NCBI RefSeq assembly: GCF_014831675.1
Contig: NZ_VJXY01000013.1
Span: forward strand, 1-64,000
DNA: 64,000 nucleotides
Direction: 5' to 3'
From: Komarekiella delphini-convector SJRDD-AB1
Lineage (GTDB): Bacteria; Cyanobacteriota; Cyanobacteriia; Cyanobacteriales; Nostocaceae
Under the pieces are notes generated by a model. That model worked only from the letters and a program-made list of their open reading frames with translations, was not told the DNA's origin and did no database searches. This document shows positions 1 to 8,236 of this stretch, in pieces. Every line of letters starts with the position of its first letter. Within the stretch, counting starts at the first letter, position 1. The position numbers and the translations under genes were made by a program.

Positions 1-52
1 CTATAAATTCTTGTAGTTCTGCGATCACGGCTTGTAGATGCTGACTTATCAT
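1..52 (-). CDS. 5' end of an unidentified minus-strand gene (partial)
   Basis: Reading the minus strand from an ATG at 52 gives an open frame beginning MISQHLQAVIAELQEFI that runs off the left edge. A weak purine-rich stretch (AGAGAAC) lies just upstream of the ATG. Only 17 codons are visible, so no family can be named and it could be a chance frame. Confidence 0.35.
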   Translation of the reverse strand, partial: MISQHLQAVIAELQEFI

Positions 53-563
53 TGTTCTCTGTTAGACAGATATCTTTCTCCGTATTATCTCGCAGTTTTT
101 TTCAGAAATCAAATATGATTCCTATAGAGTAGTAAGTGCGTTAATAATCAAGTATTGTGTTTCACTCGGTTCCATTAATAGTTATCCTATAAATTGACTT
201 TAGCAATTCTAAAGGAAAACGAAAGTATTTCCTAAGCCATAGCAAATAAACCTACAATAAAAGTAAGAGTTCACAAGTTAGCCCATTCGTCTCTATTCAG
301 TGGCTATAAATATGTGGGCGTAAATTATAAAACTATATTTGGAAGTAATAATAGGTAGTTGTACGTTACACAAGTGTCTTGTTCTCTATTTATTTAGGTA
401 CATTAACAAGATAAAAAACTTAAGGAACAATTGTACATATTCCGCGTCATCAAAGTGCTTTTACCTGCGGAATATGCCTATAGATAAGTTCAAAAGCAGT
501 CAGAAACAATCTCAGTGACTCATCGTCATTAAATACATCACTCGCACTCACGGAAAGCCTCTT
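53..563. other. AT-rich intergenic region upstream of the first exported protein
   Basis: About 510 bases, strongly AT-rich, between a possible minus-strand start and the plus-strand exported protein. It presumably holds the promoters of both. Short minus-strand frames at its right end overlap the 564 gene in shadow frames and are not supported. No repeat, RNA gene or terminator was recognised. Confidence 0.4.
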
Positions 564-1286
564 ATGACACACCTTATTCGCTGGAAATCTGGAACCGCTG
601 CACTCATGACAATGGCAATTGCCACAAGTGCTATTACTCCGATGATTGCCTTTGCTCCTGCTAATGCACAATACAATATTGGGCAATCCAGAACAGTTAC
701 TATTCCTGCTAATGTATCTTTTCCTGTCACCTACGAAAAAGATAAAGTAGTTGTTACTCCTGGGGAAAGTTTATCCCTAACGCTGAAAATAGCAAATGAT
801 ATTATTGATAGGAACAGAAATGTATTGATTCCCGCTGGAACTGAAGTTGTAGGACGGTTAGAACCTGTAAATTTGGACAGTTATTCAAGCGATAGAGATT
901 ACAACAGGGATAGGGATTATAACAACGATAACAATAGAAAAGGTGTAAGGTTTGTAGCCCAGGAATTAGTATTTTCTTCTGGTCAACGTCAGCAGATTAA
1001 TGCAACTTCTAGGACATATACTAGAACTGAAAAAATTTCTAAGGGAGCCGATACAGGCAGTATATTAACTGATGCAGCTATTGGTGCTGGTGCTGCTAGC
1101 GTCATTTCTCTAATTACAGGCAACCGCAGAATTGAGGTATTGGAACCTATTATCGGTGGTGCGGCGGGTGCAGCAGCAAGTGTGCTGTTGCGGAAAAAAG
1201 AAGCAACTGTTTTTGTCCTCAGACCTGAACAAGATTTGAGGCTCACACTCAACTCTAACTTGAACTTAGTACCATATCGCTACTAA
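564..1286 (+). CDS. Exported glycine-zipper-like protein, paralogue of the next gene's C-terminal half
   Basis: A 240-residue protein of unknown function. Residues 1-36 look like a signal peptide ending at a probable Ala-Asn-Ala-Gln cleavage site. The mature part starts with VTIPANVSFPVTY and has a beta-rich segment with an IPAGTEVVGRLEPV motif. It then has an Ala/Gly-rich segment (about 170-215) that may insert in or associate with a membrane. Between about 112 and 125 there is an Asp/Tyr/Asn/Arg low-complexity insert (DRDYNRDRDYNNDNN). The whole mature region aligns with the C-terminal half of the SLH protein 400 bases downstream, and the signal peptides are also alike (WxSGTxALM), so the pair arose by duplication. 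It lacks the SLH domains. The start is the first ATG, with GGAAAG a few bases upstream. Confidence 0.8.
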   Translation: MTHLIRWKSGTAALMTMAIATSAITPMIAFAPANAQYNIGQSRTVTIPANVSFPVTYEKDKVVVTPGESLSLTLKIANDIIDRNRNVLIPAGTEVVGRLEPVNLDSYSSDRDYNRDRDYNNDNNRKGVRFVAQELVFSSGQRQQINATSRTYTRTEKISKGADTGSILTDAAIGAGAASVISLITGNRRIEVLEPIIGGAAGAAASVLLRKKEATVFVLRPEQDLRLTLNSNLNLVPYRY

Positions 1287-1681
1287 GCTTAACTCTTTTC
1301 AAGTTGTGAATTTAATTATCCCCAATTAGCGATCGCCACTTCAACTAGAGTGTGCGATCGCTTCATTTTTAGCTAAAATTTATTCTTTTTAAAGACTACT
1401 TAATAGTAAAAATTTTTATTGACTAGCAACTATTTTATTAATGTCTCGTCTTGTTAAATATAAAGTAATACCCTTTAACTAAAACAATTGGCACTACCAA
1501 TAACCTCTGTATTAGAAGACGTTGCATTGCAACGTCTACAATTGTCCATTTAATTAGGATATACAATATTTTAATTTTAAAATTAACTACTGATAAACTT
1601 AACTTTCTAGGAACTTCATACTTTAATTAATGTCTATTTAATTAACAGAAGAACAATTAATTGTAGAGAAATAAGAAACTA
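1287..1681. other. Intergenic region between tandem paralogues, with palindromic repeat
   Basis: AT-rich 395-base gap. It contains two HIP1-related GCGATCGC/TGCGATCGC sites near 1329-1362 and one copy of a dispersed palindrome at 1517-1537. No small gene was recognised. The promoter of the SLH gene is expected here. Confidence 0.5.
1517..1537. repeat. Perfect palindrome of the AGACGTTGCA family
   Basis: AGACGTTGCA and TGCAACGTCT are perfect inverted arms around a single T. The same core (GACGTTGCA) recurs downstream of ndhD and inside recF, so this is a dispersed cyanobacterial palindromic repeat rather than a gene-specific site. Confidence 0.7.
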
Positions 1682-2923
1682 ATGTTTGCTTTAAAAAATT
1701 GGCAATCTGGAACATCTGCACTCATGGCTTTGAGCATTACAGCAGGTACTATAGCTCCTTTTATTACAGCTACACCATCTTTTGCTCAAACAACTTTTTA
1801 TGACGTTTCATCTAACTATTGGGCAGCACAGTTTATTCAAGAATTATCTGGGCGAGGTGTAATTGCCGGATTTCCTGATGGTAGCTTCCGCCCAGAACAA
1901 GCGGTAACACGCGCTCAATTTGCCGCTATGGTCAACAAAGCCTTTCAAAAAGCACAGCAAAGACAGGGAATCAATTTTGCTGATGTGCCAAGCAACTATT
2001 GGGCATCTAGTGCAATTGGGCAAGCTTATACTATCGGTTTCTTGTCAGGTTATCCTGGCAATCTCTTCAGACCTAACGAGGCTATTCCCCGCCAGCAGGT
2101 CTTGGTTTCCCTCGCTAACGGTTTAGGATATACTCCTAGCGGTGATACCACAAGCACTCTGCAATACTTCAACGATGCCTCTAGCATCGCTGACTATGCC
2201 CGTCGCCCTATCGCTGCGGCGACTGAGAAGCAAATTGTGGTGAACTATCCTAATGTGAAGTTTTTGAATCCAACTACAACCGCCACACGGGCACAGGTAG
2301 CTGCTTTTATCTACCAAGCGTTGGTCAGTTCTAATCAAGCCTCAGCAATTAACTCGCCCTATATCGTAGCTACTCAGTCTACGACCCCAACCCCTGTAGC
2401 TGTGACCATTCCTCAAGGAACTGCTATTCCTGTGAAGTATGATCAGGCTGAAAAAATTCTTGTCACTAAAGATGAAACAGCGCCTTTAACACTTACAGTA
2501 AACCAAAATGTAGTTACTCAAGAAGGAAGTGTAATAATTCCTGCTGGTAGCCAAGTGATTGGTCAACTTAAACCAGTTCAGGGCGGCTCTCAATTCGTTG
2601 CTGAGAAACTAGTGTTGCCTACAGGCCAAGAGTATCAAATTAACGCTACTTCGGAAGTGATCACCAAAACCGAAACAGTCAAAAAAGGTACTAGTACAGG
2701 TGCAATTCTCAAGAATACTGTATTAGGTGCAGGAGCAGCAGCAGCGGTATCTGCTGTTACAGGCGATCGCGCGATCGCCACAGAAGAAGTTTTGGGTGGC
2801 GCTGGTATAGGTGCGTTGATTGGTCTGTTCTTTGGTAAAAATAGTGTTGATTTAATCGCAATTGATCCAGATACCGATCTACAAATGACGATCAATCAAA
2901 ATTTGCTGGTTTCACTAAGATAG
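1682..2923 (+). CDS. SLH-domain exported protein with glycine-zipper-like C-terminal domain
   Basis: A 413-residue exported protein. The signal peptide covers about residues 1-35 (ends PSFAQ). Three S-layer-homology segments follow between about 40 and 220, with typical motifs such as DVSSNYWAAQFIQEL, GFPDGSFRPEQAVTRAQFA and FADVPSNYWASSAI. In cyanobacteria SLH domains usually bind peptidoglycan-linked polymer and anchor outer-membrane or periplasmic proteins. The C-terminal 170 residues repeat the domain of the previous gene (VTIPQGTAIPVKYDQ, IPAGSQVIGQLKPV, an Ala/Gly-rich segment at about 345-385). The gene is therefore an SLH fusion of the same module, probably a cell-envelope structural protein. 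The molecular role is unknown. Confidence 0.88.
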   Translation: MFALKNWQSGTSALMALSITAGTIAPFITATPSFAQTTFYDVSSNYWAAQFIQELSGRGVIAGFPDGSFRPEQAVTRAQFAAMVNKAFQKAQQRQGINFADVPSNYWASSAIGQAYTIGFLSGYPGNLFRPNEAIPRQQVLVSLANGLGYTPSGDTTSTLQYFNDASSIADYARRPIAAATEKQIVVNYPNVKFLNPTTTATRAQVAAFIYQALVSSNQASAINSPYIVATQSTTPTPVAVTIPQGTAIPVKYDQAEKILVTKDETAPLTLTVNQNVVTQEGSVIIPAGSQVIGQLKPVQGGSQFVAEKLVLPTGQEYQINATSEVITKTETVKKGTSTGAILKNTVLGAGAAAAVSAVTGDRAIATEEVLGGAGIGALIGLFFGKNSVDLIAIDPDTDLQMTINQNLLVSLR

Positions 2924-2951
2924 TCAAGAGTTAAGAACTATGCATTTTTAA

Positions 2952-4301
2952 CTAATTTTTAACTTCAGGCAACCAAATAATAAATGTAGTTCCTGGTGCA
3001 TTGGGTGAAGTAATTACTGAGTTGATTGCAGGGCTGAAAATTTCAATTTTGCCCTGCATTTGCTCTATTAATTGTTTAGCGATCGCTAACCCTAAACCCG
3101 TGCCAGGAATTTCTGTTTGCGCTTGTACACCCCGGTAATGTCGTTCTCCAAGATGCTCTAAATCTTCGGGTGGAATGCCAGGGCCGTTATCACTGATGAC
3201 AATTCCTTGAAAATTAGCTTTTTTTTGTCCCGCTTGGATCAAAATTTTACCACCAGCGGGAGTGTATTTCAATGCATTATCAATGATATTGCTCAATACT
3301 TCTTGTAAAGCTTTAACATTGGCGCGTACTAGTGGCATCTGCTTAATTTCAGCTATTAGTTTGAGATTTCGCTCCTGCGCTATTGCTTTGGCTGATACTA
3401 ATAATGGTTTTAATATATCTGCTAACGAGCAATCAGTTTCTTTGTCTCCCGTTCCTGGTAATAATAGCGCTGGTTTGGCATCTTTTTGGACAGTTGCTTC
3501 TACCAATACTTCATGTTCAGGGAGCGAGAGTGGTGCTAAATCTGCCTCTGTCAAGTCAATTACTTTATCGAATTGTTGCAGCAATTCTTCGAGGCGATCG
3601 CTCTCCCGCACTATACTATTTGCTACATCACGGTTAGCATCCGCTGGTCGTAATCGCTTTAATAGTAGTTTGCCAAAAGTTCGCAACGCTGTTAATGGGT
3701 TACGAAACTGGTGTAATAAGTTATCTAGCAAATCCCGCTGTTTTTCTTGAAGAATTTGTTGTTCATGCAACTGTTGTTGCAACCATGCTCGTCGCTGATC
3801 CAAAATGCAAGCGATCGCTAATGTTTGAGCTATCCGTTGAATTTCACTTTGCTCATGTTCATTCCATACGCGATCTTCTCTACCTGTCACCAATAATCCC
3901 ATCATCACACCCTCATAAATTAGAGGTAAAACAATTTGCTTACCACCAAGCAAGTATTCCTCTCTTAAATGAGGTTGAGTAGTATCTTGTGTCTCATACT
4001 CCCGTGATGAGGTGGGATCTGAGCCCGCTAACAACAACCTTCCTTGATGATTGGGTAATACTAATATATTTCCTACTTTCAATTGTTTGCGTAGTATTGA
4101 CTCAGCAGTATCCTCTCCTTGCCGCAGTGCTGCTGTCTCCGGGTAAACCATTACAGGAACTAGTTTTGCCTCACCTGAACTCGACTCTACCAATTCTTGT
4201 GTTAAGTACACAACACTCAAAGATGCTCCTAACCCTTGGGTGAGCAGTGATATTTGCTCTCGGCACAGAGCAAGAAAATCAGAACTGGCAGACATTAACA
4301 T
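2952..4301 (-). CDS. GAF-domain sensor histidine kinase
   Basis: A 449-residue soluble two-component histidine kinase that would autophosphorylate on His and signal to an unlinked response regulator. The N-terminal 170 residues form a GAF-like sensor region without membrane segments. A short coiled coil leads into the H-box LLDNLLHQFRNPLTALRTFG with the phosphoacceptor His near 197. The catalytic domain has an N-box (EVLSNIIDNALKYTP), a G1 box (DNGPGIPPEDL) and a G2 box (GTGLGLAIAKQLIEQ), all apparently intact. The HQFRNP form of the H-box is a cyanobacterial variant of HExxxP. Two ATGs six bases apart are both possible starts. It is convergent with the SLH gene and no regulator gene is adjacent, so the stimulus is unknown. 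Confidence 0.9.
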   Translation of the reverse strand: MLMSASSDFLALCREQISLLTQGLGASLSVVYLTQELVESSSGEAKLVPVMVYPETAALRQGEDTAESILRKQLKVGNILVLPNHQGRLLLAGSDPTSSREYETQDTTQPHLREEYLLGGKQIVLPLIYEGVMMGLLVTGREDRVWNEHEQSEIQRIAQTLAIACILDQRRAWLQQQLHEQQILQEKQRDLLDNLLHQFRNPLTALRTFGKLLLKRLRPADANRDVANSIVRESDRLEELLQQFDKVIDLTEADLAPLSLPEHEVLVEATVQKDAKPALLLPGTGDKETDCSLADILKPLLVSAKAIAQERNLKLIAEIKQMPLVRANVKALQEVLSNIIDNALKYTPAGGKILIQAGQKKANFQGIVISDNGPGIPPEDLEHLGERHYRGVQAQTEIPGTGLGLAIAKQLIEQMQGKIEIFSPAINSVITSPNAPGTTFIIWLPEVKN

Positions 4302-4570
4302 TTTTTAGCATTTGCTCAGAATTACAGACTTTGAGGGATGATAAAAAAGAACACTTAGTTTTCCCTCACTCATTTAATAAAGCTTAACTGAATATTTTTA
4401 GTGATGCTTTGTACCAGGGGATTATATCCTTAGCTACTTTTAATTTATATATCTTCAAAAGATATTATTTTTTCTTGTATCAAAAGGTTAATTACTATTG
4501 ATATTTTGAACTAGAACTTATATAATGACGACGGATTTTGTAGCTATCACTACAATCTATAGCTTGAAAG

Positions 4571-4576
4571 AGGAGG
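4571..4576 (+). promoter_or_regulatory. AGGAGG ribosome-binding site that sets a TTG start
   Basis: A full AGGAGG sits eight bases before TTG at 4585. It decides the start of the DUF3155 protein. The upstream in-frame ATG at 4525 has no comparable site. Confidence 0.75.
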
Positions 4577-4584
4577 ACAATAGG

Positions 4585-4902
4585 TTGGCAAGGAGACGTA
4601 AAAGGAAAAGTCGTCGTCGCCAAGAAGGACGACGAATTCTGGAACATGTGCCTCAATATAGCATCGAAAGCGGCGAAGAAAAACCTGTGACAGCAGCGAG
4701 AAAATTCATTCAAGCTGAAGGTATTTTGCCACCGGCGTTGCTACTCGTAAAGCGAAACGAACACACCACAGACCGTTATTTCTGGGCAGAAAAGGGACTG
4801 TTTGGTGCTCAATACGTAGAAGAAAACCATTTCTTGTTTCCTAGCCTGAGGGTGTTAGAACCTTCATCTAGTCAAGAACCCCTTGCTTTGGCTAGTAGGT
4901 GA
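4585..4902 (+). CDS. DUF3155-type conserved cyanobacterial protein (TTG start)
   Basis: A small basic protein of about 105 residues. From the TTG start it begins with the very basic stretch LARRRKRKSRRRQEGRR (initiator Met replacing Leu) and continues into HVPQYSIESGEEKPVTAAR and a central YFWAEKGLFGAQYVEENHF. This matches what I recall of the DUF3155 family, which is restricted to cyanobacteria and uncharacterised. The Arg/Lys-rich N-terminus suggests nucleic-acid or ribosome contact, but that is inference. An upstream ATG at 4525 would add 20 residues with no ribosome-binding site. The gene stands alone. Confidence 0.75.
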   Translation: MARRRKRKSRRRQEGRRILEHVPQYSIESGEEKPVTAARKFIQAEGILPPALLLVKRNEHTTDRYFWAEKGLFGAQYVEENHFLFPSLRVLEPSSSQEPLALASR

Positions 4903-5329
4903 ACCATAAATGGTCATCTGACAAATTTATAGTGTGGCTTCTGACAATCATTTAACTGGCAAACTTGCTCAGTTTATGCAAAAATTTCTTTTTTTTTAGT
5001 TTGTAACTGAATTTGCCAGTCAGGCTAGTCCAGGTATTTGGAGAATCAACTCGTCTTCAACCACACTAGGTTAATTGCATGAATTGATTATTACTAGTCA
5101 GATGATACAGAAGGGAGTGAGGATATCAAGCGCTAGTGAAGTTGCGTTTGCATCCAGGTAGATTGTTAAATACGCTCTTTCAACATTAAACTTTTCCCCA
5201 CAACTTGCGTTGTGGGGAAAATTGATAAAGAAAGCACTAGTTGTTTACTTCTCTCTACTGTCCATTGCTCAAGGAGTAAGTCAGAAGTCTGCATATCAAA
5301 AGATAGAGGATAGTGAATAAAACCAGCAA
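4903..5329. other. Intergenic region with inverted repeats
   Basis: A 427-base gap between a plus-strand gene end and a minus-strand gene end. It contains an inverted repeat ACTGGCAAA/TTTGCCAGT (4955-4963 and 5012-5020) around an AT-rich centre with a T run, and a strong hairpin at 5192-5221. No coding frame was recognised. Confidence 0.5.
5192..5221. terminator. Perfect 13-bp hairpin, terminator-like
   Basis: TTTTCCCCACAAC and GTTGTGGGGAAAA form a perfect 13-bp stem around a TTGC loop. It lies downstream of both converging genes (DUF3155 and the CCB1-like gene), so bidirectional termination is plausible. The only T tracts are those within the stem, so it could instead be a repeat hairpin. 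Confidence 0.5.
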
Positions 5330-5860
5330 TTATTCACCAGCCTTTAACTGTAGGTTCCTCTGCAATTCAATGAGTTCATCTCGATGGGCAACTACAGTTA
5401 TCTTACTTGGGGAGGGTTGTTCGCTCTGGGTTGCTTCTACCTTGAGAGACACCTTCTCAAGTCTTCCAGCTTTTTTCCAATAAAATATACCACTCAAAGG
5501 CGACAGTAGTACCATAGCCAGAGAAAGCTTACTGAGGCCAGGAAAAAGTAGCGACAGAACTAGTGATAGGCAAACAAAGCCAGTAGATGCCAGCACAGTC
5601 AAAAATATAGCTAAGAACCAGCTGGGTCTAACAAACCCTTCAAAAGTCACTTGGTTTTGTTCTCGGTCTACCGCTGCCACTCGGTAAGACCGCAAGCGAA
5701 AATACTCCTTTAATTGAGACATTAAAGTAGCTTCATCTTGCTGAGATACCAGTTGCACTGTTTGTGTACGGTCTTTGGTCGAAGCACGAATAAAGAAAAA
5801 CAGTCCAACCGATAACAACAAGGTTAGCAGCAACGTAGATGGCAGAATAGCAGTATCCAT
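5330..5860 (-). CDS. CCB1-like cofactor assembly of complex C subunit B (DUF3529)
   Basis: A 176-residue membrane protein: one N-terminal transmembrane helix (about 6-24), a soluble loop, a hydrophobic hairpin (about 82-130), then a soluble tail. Sequence and layout resemble the cyanobacterial homologues of chloroplast CCB1, which takes part in covalent attachment of haem ci to cytochrome b6 in the b6f complex. The assignment rests on recalled family similarity (MDTAILPSTLLLTLLLSVGL start and RASTKDRT). A PadR regulator gene lies 53 bases upstream on the same strand and may be cotranscribed with it. Confidence 0.7.
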   Translation of the reverse strand: MDTAILPSTLLLTLLLSVGLFFFIRASTKDRTQTVQLVSQQDEATLMSQLKEYFRLRSYRVAAVDREQNQVTFEGFVRPSWFLAIFLTVLASTGFVCLSLVLSLLFPGLSKLSLAMVLLSPLSGIFYWKKAGRLEKVSLKVEATQSEQPSPSKITVVAHRDELIELQRNLQLKAGE

Positions 5861-5913
5861 AACTATTTGTTACTGTGCGACTGGAGGAGACTTATTCATT
5901 ATCAATATATTCC

Positions 5914-6261
5914 TTAATTTGTCCTTCCGTTTATGTAATCTTGCCAAAGAAAAGCCAAATCCTGTGCTTGAACTTGCCATTCTGGAGAAACTTGGTACAT
6001 CCGCCTAGGGCGTCCTCGCCCTTCGAGTTTCTTCCAATATCCAGTAATTGCCCTTTGGTCTTCAAGAAATTTGATCGCACTATAAAGCACGGTGTCCGAA
6101 AGTCTATATGTGGAATATTCAGTTTCTAGTCGCTGGATTAACTCGGTTCCGTAGGATTCACCTTGTAGCAAAACATACAGTATGTAACAAACTGCTAGTT
6201 CCTGACAGAGGTAAGTTGGCGGAGGATTCTCAAAGAATTGATATATATCCTCAAGTTTCAT
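5914..6261 (-). CDS. PadR-family transcriptional regulator
   Basis: A 115-residue winged-helix protein. LAVCYILYVLLQGESYGTELIQRL and LSDTVLYSAIKFLEDQRAITGYW (here cited as family landmarks) form the PadR helix-turn-helix and recognition helix, followed by a basic wing GRGRPRRMYQVSPEW. It lacks the long C-terminal dimerisation domain of larger PadR proteins. PadR proteins normally repress a neighbouring operon until an effector binds. The downstream CCB1-like gene is a possible partner, but the target and ligand cannot be read from the sequence. Confidence 0.85.
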   Translation of the reverse strand: MKLEDIYQFFENPPPTYLCQELAVCYILYVLLQGESYGTELIQRLETEYSTYRLSDTVLYSAIKFLEDQRAITGYWKKLEGRGRPRRMYQVSPEWQVQAQDLAFLWQDYINGRTN

Positions 6262-6983
6262 GGTTAGTGAATGGCTAAAAAAAATGCCTTAGGGTAAGGT
6301 CTACAAGGATTGTAGTCAGTATATAGTTTTACTACAAAATGAGTAAGTATATAATGCTACTTGGGCCAGATTTTCAAAATGTAAACAACACAATAATTAC
6401 CCACACCTCTGTAAAGTTGTAGGAAAAATTTGCGAGTTTTAGAGGTGCAATATATTACACCCCTACCCAAGCTCGATACGGTGTTGTGAGGAGCGATTTA
6501 GACAATGGCGAAGCCAGAGTCTTAGTGTTAAGCGATGCCGAGCGGGTTAGAACTGCTTAAGCATAAGATGCTATCGAAGAAATTTTACAGGTAAAATGCC
6601 GTTTTGTCTGTAAAACTTAATAAACACTTTGTTTGACAGTGGTTTTCCCAATGTATATTCTAAAAAATCAAGCTAAACGAGATGTCTTGGTTATAACCGT
6701 TCTGCTAGTGAACACACTCAAGCGAACATTCAGTACTGAAAGACATAGTGCTGAGTTACTGAAATTCAGTTGACCCTCCGACCGGGAATCAAGCTACGTA
6801 TAGTGTTCCGTTGGCGCAGCCTCTCGTAAAAAAGGAAAAGCGTTAACGGAGCCATCACTATGCAGGTTTTATAGCCCAACCATTCTTTTAGTACTTCTAA
6901 CTTTCTGGGCTTGAGATCCTATTGTTTCATCTGGTAAGTGTGATAGTAAACTTATCAAGCGCCTAGTATCTTGGTGATCAGTT
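6262..6983. other. Long intergenic region with possible gene relic
   Basis: A 722-base gap. The frame beginning near 6459 reads YTPTQARYGVVRSDLDNGEARV and continues VLVLSDAERVRTA before two stops and DAIEEILQ, which looks like a decayed coding fragment of unknown family. Nearer the right end (6800-6870) there is a fragment of a dispersed repeat (TTGGCGCAGCCTCTCGTA type), also seen in the ftsX-def gap. The divergent promoters of the PadR and DUF3611 genes must lie here. Confidence 0.4.
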
Positions 6984-7562
6984 ATGTCACAAATCCCCGA
7001 TGCTCCATCGTCTTCCTCTACTCTCCGAGCAATTGCCCAAACTTTTCGCCTTATAGGTTGGATTAGCTTTTGGATTCAGTTAGTACTAGGCGTTGTTTCT
7101 GGCATAATTGTGCTGCTGTTCGCCATCTTTAGTCAAAGATCTGGCAGTCCTAGTAATAACCCTGGAACTGGTTTTGGTGTTTTTTTAGCAGTTTGTGGAC
7201 TGATTGTTTTGGGTGGAGGTATTTATTTAGCTTATCGCTACACTAGAATCGGCAGGCAACTGCAATCCTCCAATCCCAGTAACCGACCTCGGAAAAGCGA
7301 GACTGTGCAAGTCTTACGCTTAGGATTATGGGTGAACTTGGCGGGAACGTTAGTAACTCTTTTAGGGGCGCAAGCGATCGTTGGTACGTTGGTAGCAAGG
7401 TCTATATCTCCCCAAGCCATAACTACCCAGTTTTTTGATCCCACCCGAATAATTAGTGGTCTAGATATGCTTGTAGTACAGGCCAACACTAATACTGTCT
7501 CAGCGCATTTTGCAGGTCTTGTAGGGTCACTTTGGCTACTCAATCGCATCAACCGAGCTTAA
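6984..7562 (+). CDS. DUF3611 family membrane protein
   Basis: A 192-residue protein with four predicted transmembrane helices (about 24-46, 63-83, 112-131, 168-186). The N-terminal part LRAIAQTFRLIGWISFWIQL and the loop RKSETVQVLRLGLWVNLAGT are characteristic of the DUF3611 family of cyanobacteria and chloroplasts, whose function is unknown. It stands alone and starts at ATG with no strong ribosome-binding site. The family is inferred from recalled similarity. Confidence 0.75.
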   Translation: MSQIPDAPSSSSTLRAIAQTFRLIGWISFWIQLVLGVVSGIIVLLFAIFSQRSGSPSNNPGTGFGVFLAVCGLIVLGGGIYLAYRYTRIGRQLQSSNPSNRPRKSETVQVLRLGLWVNLAGTLVTLLGAQAIVGTLVARSISPQAITTQFFDPTRIISGLDMLVVQANTNTVSAHFAGLVGSLWLLNRINRA

Positions 7563-7754
7563 CAGGATGAGTGGCAAAGTAAGAGTAATTTTGACTTATT
7601 ACTTATAAATCAAAAAGGTTTATCCTGACTTTTCCGAAACAATCAATCCTAAGTGTGAAGACTTCTATGATAGTTCCTGAAGAAACATCCTTTTAATGGG
7701 TGATGCCACACTTGGCACAGGGACGAGATTAACCTTTATTGGAAGTCTTATATC

Positions 7755-8054
7755 GTGAAAAATCAAGAAGCATGGAAATTTGCTATACAGGTTTTCTTTA
7801 GTACCATTGTGCTTGGGCTGTGTGTTTTTCAGATTGGCTCAGCACGGGACAAGGAGAATCTTGCACTTTACTGGGGTGGGTTATCAAGTGTACTTGCATA
7901 CTGGTTGCCTTCACCTGCTGGACAACTTAAAGATGACAAGGAACAAATGACTGTAAATCAAAAAACCTTTGCAGCTGTTAATGACAGTAATGGGAAAGGT
8001 CAGGGTCTTGCTCAAGTTACTAATACGACAGTCACCACAGAACCTCAAAACTGA
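7755..8054 (+). CDS. Small hypothetical membrane protein (GTG start)
   Basis: A 99-residue protein of unknown function. One or two hydrophobic segments (about 8-26 and 34-48: FAIQVFFSTIVLGLCVFQIG and ALYWGGLSSVLAYWLPSPAG) precede a hydrophilic tail rich in Lys, Asn and Thr. The start is GTG. Similar short proteins of the form two helices plus a charged tail occur widely in cyanobacteria. It lies about 180 bases before serS with no evident link. Confidence 0.6.
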   Translation: MKNQEAWKFAIQVFFSTIVLGLCVFQIGSARDKENLALYWGGLSSVLAYWLPSPAGQLKDDKEQMTVNQKTFAAVNDSNGKGQGLAQVTNTTVTTEPQN

Positions 8055-8236
8055 TTGATTTGGCGAATTATCTATTTTTGTAGCCTTGGTAATAATGCTA
8101 GGGCTAAATTTTTTTTTAGTAAACCAAGACTGATTGTTCTAACAAATTTTGTTTTTCTAGTCACAGGAAGGCAAAATTACTATATGCTGCTGATGTGTTG
8201 ACAGGAAGATACTAGGCGAAAGACTGAGAAAAATCT

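Noticed and set aside
450-730. Two minus-strand frames overlapping the start of the first exported protein
   Set aside because: They are shadows of the signal-peptide coding region on the other strand and lack start signals.
6459-6600. Reading frame with VVRSDLDNGEARVLVLSDAER as a possible gene
   Set aside because: It contains in-frame stops and no start; at most an unidentified relic.
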